This document shows positions 30,905 to 39,918 of a DNA stretch of 64,000 bases, one piece after another. Position 1 is the stretch's first letter; every line of letters begins with the position of its first letter. Source of the DNA: Burkholderiales bacterium (GTDB taxonomy: Bacteria; Pseudomonadota; Gammaproteobacteria; Burkholderiales; Usitatibacteraceae); the NCBI GenBank assembly GCA_025359985.1, contig JANYDB010000018.1, positions 1-64,000 on the forward strand. The letters run 5' to 3'. The notes below the pieces were generated by a model. That model did no database searches. It worked only from the letters and a program-made list of their open reading frames with translations, and was not told where the DNA came from. A program made the translations under genes and the position numbers.

Positions 30905-33900
30905 TTACGCATTCACAATCAGTTTATGCAGGCTTTGCAAATCATAAACTTTCAATTCACTGATGTGCTGCATACCGGCACAAGCTGCCTTTGCACCTGC
31001 TATTGTTGTGTAGTAAGTGATGCGGCCTTGCAGGGCCGCATTACGGATCGCCCATGAATCACGAATCGAGCGCTTGTCTTCATCAACGGTATTGATGATA
31101 AGCGTGATTTCGCGGTTCTTGATCATATCGACAATATGCGGACGACCTTCTGCAACTTTATTGACGGGCGCAACCACCATGCCCACCTTGGTTAAATGCG
31201 CTGCCGTGCCTTTAGTTGCCACCACACTAAAGCCCAGTTCGATCAAGATACGCGCTACCTCTTCTGCTTTCACCTTATCGGCATTACGCACACTCAAAAA
31301 TGCTTTGCCTCCGATAGACAACTTTACACCCGCGCCCAATTGCGATTTCACGAACGCCTCGGCAAAAGTCTCGCCTACGCCCATGACTTCACCAGTCGAT
31401 TTCATTTCCGGGCCGAGGATGGTGTCAACGCCGGGAAATTTGATGAACGGAAACACCGCTTCTTTCACCGAGAAATAAGGTGGCGTGATTTCCCGGGTCG
31501 CGCCCTGTTCTTTCAGCGAGCGGCCCGCCATGCAGCGTGCGGCGATTTTCGCAAGTGGCAATCCAATCGCCTTCGATACAAACGGCACCGTCCGTGATGC
31601 TCGAGGATTGACTTCCAGTACATGAACTTTATCGATGCCGTTTTGGGTTTGGATCGCAAATTGCAAATTCATCAAGCCCACCACTTTTAGCGCGTGTGCG
31701 AGTGCGATCGTTTGACGACGCAATTCATCCTGCAATTCAGTCGAGAGCGAAAACGGTGGCAGCGAACACGCCGAGTCGCCCGAATGCACCCCCGCCTGCT
31801 CGATGTGTTCCATAATGCCGCCGATCAATACTTCACGACCGTCGCAAATCGCATCGACATCGACTTCAATCGCGTCGTTCAAAAAACGATCCAGCAGTAC
31901 CGGCGAATCATTTGACACCTTCACTGCTTCGCGCATGTAGCGCTCAAGATCCGATTCGATATGGATAATTTCCATTGCACGCCCGCCGAGTACATAGCTC
32001 GGACGCACCACCAGCGGATAACCGATTTCACGCGCCTTGATAATCGCTTCTTCATTGGTGCGCGCAGTACGATTCGGCGGCTGCAGCAAACCCAACTCGG
32101 TAATCAATTTTTGGAAACGTTCTCGATCTTCTGCCATATCAATCGCGTCCGGCGTGGTGCCAATAATCGGCACGCCATTGGCTTCCAACGCACGGGCCAA
32201 CTTCAGCGGCGTCTGCCCACCGAATTGCACAATCACGCCGATCGGTTTTTCAATCGCGACAATTTCGAGCACGTCTTCCAAAGTCAGCGGCTCAAAATAC
32301 AAACGATCTGAGGTGTCGTAATCAGTCGATACTGTTTCCGGATTGCAGTTGACCATGATGGTTTCGTAGCCATCTTCACGCAACGCAAGTGCTGCATGCA
32401 CGCAGCAATAATCGAACTCAATTCCCTGACCAATCCGATTCGGCCCACCGCCCAGAATCATAATTTTTTTATTATTGGTTGGATTCGATTCGCACTCTTC
32501 GTCATAGCTCGAATACATATATGCGGTCGAGGTTGAAAACTCCGCCGCACAGGTATCGACACGTTTGTATACTGGGCGAATATTAAAAGAATGGCGTCTG
32601 GCGCGGACTTCTGACTCTTTTTGCTTCAAGAGGTGCGCCAATCGGCGATCCGAGAAACCGCGGCGCTTGAGGTCACGCATTTCGGTCGCGTCAATTTCAG
32701 ACAGTGATTTTTTGTCGAGCGTTAACTCTATATCAACCAGTTCTTTTATCTGGGCTAAAAACCACGGATCGATTTTTGTATAACCAAATACTTCTTCCAA
32801 CGACATACCAATGCCAAACGCATCGGCCACGTACCAAAGCCGCTCGCCTCTGGGATACGCTAATTCATCGCCAATTTTTTCAGGGTCTACCGTTTTCAGA
32901 TTGAATCCATCGACACCCGCTTCCAAACCGCGCAACGCTTTTTGCAGCGACTCCTGAAAATTACGACCAATCGCCATCACCTCGCCGACGCTCTTCATTT
33001 GCGTGGTCAAACGATCATCAGCTTGCGGAAATTTTTCGAAAGCGAAGCGCGGGACTTTCGTCACTACATAATCAATGGAGGGCTCAAATGAGGCTGGTGT
33101 AGCGCCGCCAGTAATATCATTTTTTAATTCATCCAGGGTATAACCGACGGCCAACTTTGCCGCGACTTTTGCGATAGGGAAACCGGTCGCTTTCGAGGCC
33201 AACGCGGAAGAACGCGATACCCGCGGATTCATTTCGATCACAATCATGCGACCGTCTTGGGGGTTCACCGCGAACTGCACATTCGAGCCGCCCGTCTCCA
33301 CGCCCACTTCACGCAACACCGCAATCGAGGCGTTACGCATGATCTGATATTCCTTGTCGGTCAGCGTTTGTGCGGGCGCGACCGTGATCGAGTCCCCGGT
33401 ATGCACACCCATCGGATCAAGGTTTTCAATGGAGCAAATGATGATGCAGTTGTCCGCTTTATCGCGAACCACTTCCATCTCAAACTCTTTCCAACCGAGC
33501 AATGATTCTTCGATCAATAATTCTTTAGTCGGCGAGGCTTCAAGACCACGTTCGCAAATCTCGACAAATTCATCGCGGTTGTAAGCAATACCGCCGCCCG
33601 AACCACCCATCGTAAAGCTTGGCCGAATAATCGCCGGAAAGCCAATCGCGGTCTGCACTTGCAGCGCTTCTTCCATCGAGTGCGCAATCATCGAGCGCGC
33701 CGATGCGAGACCAATCTTAGTCATGGCCTGTTTAAATTTTTCGCGATCCTCTGCTTTATCAATTGCCTCGCGCGTGGCACCAATCATCTCGACATCGTAT
33801 TTCGCGAGCACGCCATGCTTCGCCAGATCCAGCGCGCAATTTAATGCAGTTTGCCCGCCCATGGTGGGCAGCAACGCATCAGGACGCTCTTTCTCAATAA

Positions 33901-34129
33901 TCTGCGCCACCACTTTCCACGTAATCGGCTCGATGTAAGTCACATCCGCCATGTTCGGATCCGTCATGATCGTAGCCGGATTTGAATTGACCAGAATGAC
34001 TTTGTAACCCTCGTCGCGCAGCGCTTTACACGCCTGCGCGCCCGAATAGTCGAACTCGCACGCCTGGCCGATAACAATCGGGCCTGCGCCGATGATGAGG
34101 ATGGATTTTATGTCGGTACGTTTAGGCAT
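30905..34129 (-). CDS. carB: Carbamoyl-phosphate synthase large subunit
   Basis: [37 protein letters not shown]; full-length 1074 aa. Confidence 0.99.
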   Translation of the reverse strand: MPKRTDIKSILIIGAGPIVIGQACEFDYSGAQACKALRDEGYKVILVNSNPATIMTDPNMADVTYIEPITWKVVAQIIEKERPDALLPTMGGQTALNCALDLAKHGVLAKYDVEMIGATREAIDKAEDREKFKQAMTKIGLASARSMIAHSMEEALQVQTAIGFPAIIRPSFTMGGSGGGIAYNRDEFVEICERGLEASPTKELLIEESLLGWKEFEMEVVRDKADNCIIICSIENLDPMGVHTGDSITVAPAQTLTDKEYQIMRNASIAVLREVGVETGGSNVQFAVNPQDGRMIVIEMNPRVSRSSALASKATGFPIAKVAAKLAVGYTLDELKNDITGGATPASFEPSIDYVVTKVPRFAFEKFPQADDRLTTQMKSVGEVMAIGRNFQESLQKALRGLEAGVDGFNLKTVDPEKIGDELAYPRGERLWYVADAFGIGMSLEEVFGYTKIDPWFLAQIKELVDIELTLDKKSLSEIDATEMRDLKRRGFSDRRLAHLLKQKESEVRARRHSFNIRPVYKRVDTCAAEFSTSTAYMYSSYDEECESNPTNNKKIMILGGGPNRIGQGIEFDYCCVHAALALREDGYETIMVNCNPETVSTDYDTSDRLYFEPLTLEDVLEIVAIEKPIGVIVQFGGQTPLKLARALEANGVPIIGTTPDAIDMAEDRERFQKLITELGLLQPPNRTARTNEEAIIKAREIGYPLVVRPSYVLGGRAMEIIHIESDLERYMREAVKVSNDSPVLLDRFLNDAIEVDVDAICDGREVLIGGIMEHIEQAGVHSGDSACSLPPFSLSTELQDELRRQTIALAHALKVVGLMNLQFAIQTQNGIDKVHVLEVNPRASRTVPFVSKAIGLPLAKIAARCMAGRSLKEQGATREITPPYFSVKEAVFPFIKFPGVDTILGPEMKSTGEVMGVGETFAEAFVKSQLGAGVKLSIGGKAFLSVRNADKVKAEEVARILIELGFSVVATKGTAAHLTKVGMVVAPVNKVAEGRPHIVDMIKNREITLIINTVDEDKRSIRDSWAIRNAALQGRITYYTTIAGAKAACAGMQHISELKVYDLQSLHKLIVNA

Positions 34130-34734
34130 AATTTGAGCAAGGTTTCAGGTAAATCCAATTTTGCGTTTTTGCACGAGCAGTGGCAGGTTTAGTTTTTATA
34201 TGAGTGTCCATCAATTCACCAATCGCTTTGAACACGACGGCATTCTGTTCGTCGTACTCCGCTTCCATGTCGGCAACTTTGCGCCGAAGTTTTTGGTTAC
34301 CTTCAATCAGGTTTCGCATAGGGATGAACGCATACATGATTTCAATATTTACTGGGACAACGCGTGGGCTGCGCAGCGCACTTGAAAGCATGGCAACGCC
34401 TTTTTTTGCTGAAGGCGTAGCGTAATTTGCGGATGCCGCCTCGACCGCTTTGATTTGCAAGCTGAAACATAAAGTCGCTCGGGAAACGATTACTATTCCG
34501 CTGCACCGCCTGCATAATAACTTTGGTCTCAACGCGATATAACGCTGCGAGGTCTTGCGCAAACATCACACGTATACCGTGAACAACAGAAATTTTTGAG
34601 CGCACCACTTGATACTTGACGAGTGCTTGCTGAACCGTCAGTGTTTTAATGGCCGCTTTGGTGCCCACCTTGGCTATTGCCTTGACAACCTTAGCGACCT
34701 TAACAACCTTGACGTCCTCAACCGCATTAACCAC
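34122..34734 (-). pseudogene. ORF6N-domain protein, single frame break at an (A)7 tract, located between carA and carB
   Basis: Frame A: ISVVHGIRVMFAQDLAALYRVETKVIMQAVQRNSNRFPSDFMFQLANQ..GGIRKLRYAFS; frame B: KKGVAMLSSALRSPRVVPVNIEIMYAFIPMRNLIEGNQKLRRKVADMEAEYDEQNAVVFKAIGELM; together they match the ORF6N layout; join at 34401-34407 (7 T on + strand). Confidence 0.85.
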
Positions 34735-35881
34735 GCGCTGTCTCCATCATCGCCACAAACTTGTCAAACAAATACCCTACCTCATGCGGGCCAGGGCTCG
34801 CTTCCGGATGCCCTTGAAAACTGAACGCACGTTTATCGGTGCGCTCAATGCCTTGGCAAGTGCCGTCAAATAACGATATATGCGTAATGCGAACATTTGC
34901 AGATAGCGTGGATTCATCCACCGCGAAGCCGTGATTCTGGCTGGTGATGTAAACTTTTTTTGTCTCCAAATCCTGTACCGGATGGTTGGCACCGTGATGG
35001 CCGAATTTCATTTTCATGGTCTTCGCGCCCGATGCGAGTCCAAGTAACTGGTGGCCTAAACAAATGCCAAAAACAGGAACATCGTTGGTGATGATTTCCT
35101 GAATTGCTTTGATCGCGTAGTCACAGGGCTCAGGATCACCGGGGCCGTTAGAGAGGAATACACCGTCGGGCTTTAACGCCAGCGCCTCAGCGCTGGAGGC
35201 TTCGGCAGGCAATACGGTAACCTTGCAACCGCGATCTGCCAGCATGCGCAAAATATTGTGTTTTATGCCGTAATCGAATGCAACAACATGAAATTTCGTA
35301 TTTTCAATTGCTTTGAAACCCAAGCCCAGCGCCCAGGTTGAGCTGTTCCATTCATAGGGCTCGGTACATGAAACTACTTTCGCTAAATCCAGACCAGACA
35401 TAGCAGGTGCGGCGTTGGCCAAGGCATGTGCTTTTTTGATCGCCGCATCATTATGCGAGCCGCTTAAAATGCAGCCATTTTGTGCACCTTTTTCACGTAT
35501 CAGTCGTGTCAGACGCCGCGTGTCGATCTGCGCAATGGCCACCACCTTATTCCGCTTCAAATATTGCGGCAATGTTTCTGTCATGCGCCAGTTGGAGGCC
35601 AGCGTCGGCAGGTCTCTGATAATCAAACCAGCTGCGTATGTTTTGTTTGATTCTGCATCTTCCGGGTTGGCGCCGGTATTGCCGATATGAGGATAAGTCA
35701 GCGTGACCATTTGTCCCTGATAAGACGGATCGGTCAGGATTTCCTGATACCCAGTCATTGCCGTGTTAAACACGATCTCACCGATACCGGTTCCATCAGC
35801 GCCGACTGAAACGCCCTTGAATACCGAGCCGTCTGAAAGAACCAGAAGAGCGGGCAACGAATTCAGCAAGGGCAACTCCAT
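34727..35881 (-). CDS. carA: Carbamoyl-phosphate synthase small subunit
   Basis: [54 protein letters not shown]; start MELPLLNS preferred over the upstream ATG at 35908. Confidence 0.98.
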   Translation of the reverse strand: MELPLLNSLPALLVLSDGSVFKGVSVGADGTGIGEIVFNTAMTGYQEILTDPSYQGQMVTLTYPHIGNTGANPEDAESNKTYAAGLIIRDLPTLASNWRMTETLPQYLKRNKVVAIAQIDTRRLTRLIREKGAQNGCILSGSHNDAAIKKAHALANAAPAMSGLDLAKVVSCTEPYEWNSSTWALGLGFKAIENTKFHVVAFDYGIKHNILRMLADRGCKVTVLPAEASSAEALALKPDGVFLSNGPGDPEPCDYAIKAIQEIITNDVPVFGICLGHQLLGLASGAKTMKMKFGHHGANHPVQDLETKKVYITSQNHGFAVDESTLSANVRITHISLFDGTCQGIERTDKRAFSFQGHPEASPGPHEVGYLFDKFVAMMETARG

Positions 35882-35908
35882 GAAAAACATGAGGGAAATC
35901 GAGGGCAT

Positions 35909-35957
35909 AAAAAAAGGGAAAGGCCATAAGCTATTGAATTAAGCCCGGCGCTTTCCC
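35909..35957 (-). terminator. Intrinsic-terminator-like hairpin plus T7, abutting carA
   Basis: On minus strand: gggaaag-c-gcc ... ggc-ctttccc followed by ttttttt; T-run ends right before ATG at 35908. Confidence 0.65.
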
Positions 35958-36081
35958 GCGTTTTTATTACTTCGCGATTAAAGAAAGAGTCTACCCGAAA
36001 AGCGGCTTTCAGGCAATTACATAAGTGAGGAATAAACTTTTCTGCAGACTATTTCCAGCTTTATTCAGCCCTCATTCAGCA

Positions 36082-36867
36082 CTACTTCAATCCTAAAACA
36101 TCTTGCATATCGAAGAGGCCCACTTTTCTGTTCGCCAAAAACTTCGCTGCACGCATTGCACCTTCGGCATAATTCTCGCGCGATGATGATTTATGTGTGA
36201 TCTCGATGCGCTCGCCCGCGCCAGCAAAATAAACCGTGTGATCACCGATGATATCGCCTGCACGCACCACAGAAAAACCGATATCACCTGATTTTCTGGC
36301 GCCCGCCAGGCCATGCCGGTTATAGATACCAACCTCGGCCAATGATTGACCGCGTGCCAGCGCCGCGATCTCACCCAATTTCAGCGCGGTGCCCGAAGGC
36401 GCATCAACTTTCATTTTATGGTGCGCTTCAAAAACCTCAATATCGTAATCAGTGCCTAGCGATTTTGCCGCTAACTCAACCAGCTTCATAGTGACGTTTA
36501 CGCCGATGCTCATATTGGGCGCCAATACGATTGCGATAGATTCTGCGAATAGGGCAATCGCCCGCTTGTCGGCAGCACTAAAACCGGTGGTGCCAATCAC
36601 GGCATTTACGCCATTGCGATGGCAGGCTGCGAGATGCGTCATGCTGCCTTCAGGGCGCGTAAAGTCGATGAGTACGTCACTATTGGTGAGGGCGGCGTCA
36701 AGATCTGCACTCACCATAACGCCGTTCACCTGGGTGCCAACGAGCGGACTGGCAGCATGTTCAAGGGCCGCTGCAAGCGCAACATGGTGATCGAGCGTCG
36801 CGGCGGTCAGTAGCGCCCGCCCCATCCGCCCACCAGCGCCCGTTATCGCGAGGCTGATTATGCTCAT
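36082..36867 (-). CDS. dapB: 4-hydroxy-tetrahydrodipicolinate reductase
   Basis: ISLAITGAGGRMGRALL...DVLIDFTRPEGSMTHL...EAHHKMKVDAPSGTALKLGE. Confidence 0.98.
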   Translation of the reverse strand: MSIISLAITGAGGRMGRALLTAATLDHHVALAAALEHAASPLVGTQVNGVMVSADLDAALTNSDVLIDFTRPEGSMTHLAACHRNGVNAVIGTTGFSAADKRAIALFAESIAIVLAPNMSIGVNVTMKLVELAAKSLGTDYDIEVFEAHHKMKVDAPSGTALKLGEIAALARGQSLAEVGIYNRHGLAGARKSGDIGFSVVRAGDIIGDHTVYFAGAGERIEITHKSSSRENYAEGAMRAAKFLANRKVGLFDMQDVLGLK

Positions 36868-36879
36868 GCGCGATAGGCC

Positions 36880-37308
36880 CTAGGATTTAGGCGGTGGTGC
36901 GCCAGGCGGCGTGGCATTGGGTGTTCTACGACGCTCGCCACCACCCGTCAAGATCTCGACTGGCGATGCCAAACCATCAATTCGGGCTACTTTTTCATTT
37001 TCAAAATAGACGGTTACTTGAAACCGTTCTTTGTCTCTACCAAACGGGCCATATTTGGTAGCACGATCATCGCTGAAGTAATAATCCCATCGATTGGCAT
37101 GAAAGACGTCCTGTAATAAGGGCGTGCCCAGCGTATTACGCACATCAAGCCGGGACATGCCGGTTTTGACCTTAGCCACTTGCTCCTGAGTGACCAGATT
37201 GCCCTGCTGTATATCGATTTTATAAACACCAAAACCTGCGCAGCCAGCCAATATCAACAACGTCACCGCCGCGATTGAGGTTTTAATTAAAGTAACAGTA
37301 CCGTTCAT
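36880..37308 (-). CDS. bamE: Outer membrane protein assembly factor BamE (SmpA/OmlA)
   Basis: Lipoprotein LILAGCAG; VYKIDIQQGNLVTQEQVAKVKTGMSRLDVRNTLGTPLLQDVFHANRWDYYF. Confidence 0.96.
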   Translation of the reverse strand: MNGTVTLIKTSIAAVTLLILAGCAGFGVYKIDIQQGNLVTQEQVAKVKTGMSRLDVRNTLGTPLLQDVFHANRWDYYFSDDRATKYGPFGRDKERFQVTVYFENEKVARIDGLASPVEILTGGGERRRTPNATPPGAPPPKS

Positions 37309-37530
37309 GCGTGTCCCTGAATTCGTTTTTCACAACAGCAGATTATAACTTACAGCGCCACCCGACTATTAAAACAACCAAGCGCGGGAGAACGCCAAAA
37401 AGGCTTATGATAATCTCGTATGATTATTATTGCGAAGTTGTATGCAGTTGCTTGTAATTACCTGTAGGTTGCTCATCGTTACTCATCATCATTTATACGT
37501 TACTTTAATATCAAGACTGCCCATATCGAT

Positions 37531-37968
37531 ATGTCAGAATCCAAAGATTTACGCAATATCGGCTTAAAGGCCACCTTGCCACGGCTAAAGGTGCTTGAGC
37601 TCTTTCAAACCTCAGCACAACGTCATATGTCTGCTGAGGATGTTTATAAACTTCTGTTGAATGAAAACGCCGATATTGGCCTTGCCACGGTCTACCGTGT
37701 GTTGACGCAATTTGAGCAGGCTGGTCTCTTGATGCGCCACCACTTTGAGAGTGGCAAGGCGGTGTTTGAGCTAAATGAAGGCACTCATCATGATCATCTG
37801 GTTTGCCTGCAGTGCGGTAAGGTTGAAGAATTCTACGATCCGGAAATTGAAAAACGCCAAATCAGAATCGCCAAAGATCGCGGCTTCCATATTCACGATC
37901 ATTCGCTGTATTTATACGCAGATTGCACCAAAACAAATTGCCCTAACAAATCATCTGCGAGCAGTTAG
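37531..37968 (+). CDS. fur: Ferric uptake regulator Fur
   Basis: [20 protein letters not shown]...[11 protein letters not shown]...[21 protein letters not shown]. Confidence 0.97.
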   Translation: MSESKDLRNIGLKATLPRLKVLELFQTSAQRHMSAEDVYKLLLNENADIGLATVYRVLTQFEQAGLLMRHHFESGKAVFELNEGTHHDHLVCLQCGKVEEFYDPEIEKRQIRIAKDRGFHIHDHSLYLYADCTKTNCPNKSSASS

Positions 37969-38030
37969 CGTCCTGAGCTTGTGCTGATTCCCGGCTCACC
38001 TCCCTACCCCACACCAAAAGGAGTTTCACG

Positions 38031-38465
38031 GTGTCGTCACATGTTTCCCTAAAAAATTTAAGCCCAACCCGCAAACTGTTAAGTGCCTGCATTTTTGTTC
38101 TGCTGGTAGCGGGTGTCGTGATCGGCATTCAACCCAGCCAGGCTCGCGAATCGACCGCTCCAAAATTCGGTGATTTCCCACTGGTGCTGTTGGCTGATAT
38201 GCCCAGAGAAGCGCGTGAAACCTTGAGCCTAGTCCGCAAAGGCGGGCCATTCCCCTACAGTCAGGATGGTGTGGTGTTCAGTAATCGTGAACGCGCGCTG
38301 TTCAAACAACCACGTGGCTACTATCACGAGTACACCGTAAAAACGCCTGGAACACGAACCCGTGGCGCACGGCGCATTGTCTGCGGTGGCAATCCCAAGG
38401 CAGCGCCTAATGAATGTTTTTATACCGACAATCATTATGAATCCTTCCGCAAAATAAAAGAATAG
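38031..38465 (+). CDS. Secreted guanyl-specific ribonuclease (barnase / RNase N1-T1 family)
   Basis: GTG start, signal peptide/TM; FSNRERALFKQPRGYYHEYTVKTPGTRTRGARRIVCGG...CFYTDNHYESFRKI. Confidence 0.92.
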   Translation: MSSHVSLKNLSPTRKLLSACIFVLLVAGVVIGIQPSQARESTAPKFGDFPLVLLADMPREARETLSLVRKGGPFPYSQDGVVFSNRERALFKQPRGYYHEYTVKTPGTRTRGARRIVCGGNPKAAPNECFYTDNHYESFRKIKE

Positions 38466-38473
38466 GACGCCCC

Positions 38474-38926
38474 ATGTCTTCACCGGAACTCAACACCCTG
38501 CTTGCTCTTGATAAGCCCAACGGTGTTTATTGGCTTAAAATGCACGCCAAAGTAGCTGAGCTGAGCAAACTTGCTCACGCTAAAAAACTCGCCTTCTTTC
38601 ACCTGGAAGGCCAGAAAATAGAAAAGAAGGAGCAGTTCCTGAATCACGCTGCGGTCGCCATGAGTTTTCCGGATGACTTTGGCAAAAACTGGGATGCGTT
38701 CTACGATTGTCTGACCGATATGGAATGGCTGGACGATGATAAAAATAATGCCGGATATGCTATTTATTTTGATCACACCGACGGCTTTTCAGCTCATCAT
38801 GAGAGTCAACTTGAGACCGTTATCGAGCTGTTCCAGGACGCCGTCGATTACTGGAAGACCGAAGGGAAATCGATGGTGGTATTGCTCTCGGGTGATCATG
38901 CGCCTGCGGGAATCGAAAAGCTTTGA
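38474..38926 (+). CDS. Barstar-family ribonuclease inhibitor
   Basis: FFHLEGQKIEKKEQFLNHAAVAMSFPDDFGKNWDAFYDCLTDMEWL; directly downstream of the barnase gene. Confidence 0.93.
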   Translation: MSSPELNTLLALDKPNGVYWLKMHAKVAELSKLAHAKKLAFFHLEGQKIEKKEQFLNHAAVAMSFPDDFGKNWDAFYDCLTDMEWLDDDKNNAGYAIYFDHTDGFSAHHESQLETVIELFQDAVDYWKTEGKSMVVLLSGDHAPAGIEKL

Positions 38927-39016
38927 GTGCAACCCTCAGTAGCAACCCTCATTAGCAAGCCGCTGTAGCAGCCGACACCAGCAGCCCGCAATGGCTACAG
39001 CCACATCAGCGCCAGC

Positions 39017-39790
39017 TTAATCTGCAGGACGCAGCGATATATCTCCATACTGAGTGGTAATCACTGAATTGGTTGCGTTGGAATCAGACATGACACCCAC
39101 TGAAATGATTTTTCCGGGCAATTCGTTGAAGGCGCGTTTAAAATCGTCCGAAACGTTACGCGTAAATCCCAACCACTCACCCACTCGCGCAGAGCCACTT
39201 TCGACCACGATCATTTTTGCGCGACTTGAATGCGCATTATCGAGCAGCGTGCCCGGCGGCAGTTTGTTGTCCCATACATACATGATGGTGGCATAAGGCA
39301 TTTCACGACCGCTAAAGAGCTTTACCAAATCGGCAGTGGCACGATCTTCAAAATCAAATCTGGATTTATCACCGTCAAAGCTGACAATAATCCGGGCTGG
39401 TGAATCATCGCTACCGCGCCGCGATAAATCGGCTTCTTTCGGTAATTGCGAAATGCGCCAGCGCCAGGATAGCTGCGGATAGAGTTTCGGCTCTATTGAC
39501 ACATCCTGCAGCACCCCAGAAGCGGAACGCTCGGCAAATGCTTCCAGCACGTGCGCGCCCTGCTGCTCAACAATGCGGTATTGGGTTTTTCGATTGAATC
39601 GGGAAATAATCCAGGGCTGCCAACCGGCGGGCAGTGCTTCGCCACTGGCGGCTAAAGAAAAGGGTGCAATCGCTTCATTGAGCGGCAGCTTGAACACGGC
39701 GGGTTTAGAGGGCTCCGAAGCACATGCGCCCAGCAGCAGCATGGTCAAAACCGCAAAGCCTAACGATAATTTTGATACGGCACGATCCAT
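39017..39790 (-). CDS. DUF3047 domain-containing lipoprotein
   Basis: Lipobox LLGACAS; LSWRWRISQLPKEADLSRRGSDDSPARIIVSF...YVWDNKLPPGTLL. Confidence 0.85.
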   Translation of the reverse strand: MDRAVSKLSLGFAVLTMLLLGACASEPSKPAVFKLPLNEAIAPFSLAASGEALPAGWQPWIISRFNRKTQYRIVEQQGAHVLEAFAERSASGVLQDVSIEPKLYPQLSWRWRISQLPKEADLSRRGSDDSPARIIVSFDGDKSRFDFEDRATADLVKLFSGREMPYATIMYVWDNKLPPGTLLDNAHSSRAKMIVVESGSARVGEWLGFTRNVSDDFKRAFNELPGKIISVGVMSDSNATNSVITTQYGDISLRPAD

Positions 39791-39918
39791 AGCAGCCTGC
39801 GCAGGTTAGTTAAATATTTTAATAGTTTATATTTTAATAGTGCACCCCCCTGTAGGCGGGGAGCATATTTCCTGTTTCTAAAACACGCAAAATGCTAAAA
39901 CAATTTGCGTTTTGCTTG

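Noticed and set aside
31017-33938. Plus-strand ORFs opposite carB
   Set aside because: Antisense to a full-length conserved carB; no independent homology signal.
38935-39005. agcaaccctc repeats and gctgtagc/gctacagc inverted repeat between barstar and the DUF3047 gene
   Set aside because: Probably a weak bidirectional terminator between convergent genes; stem short and no U-run, so not strong enough to call.
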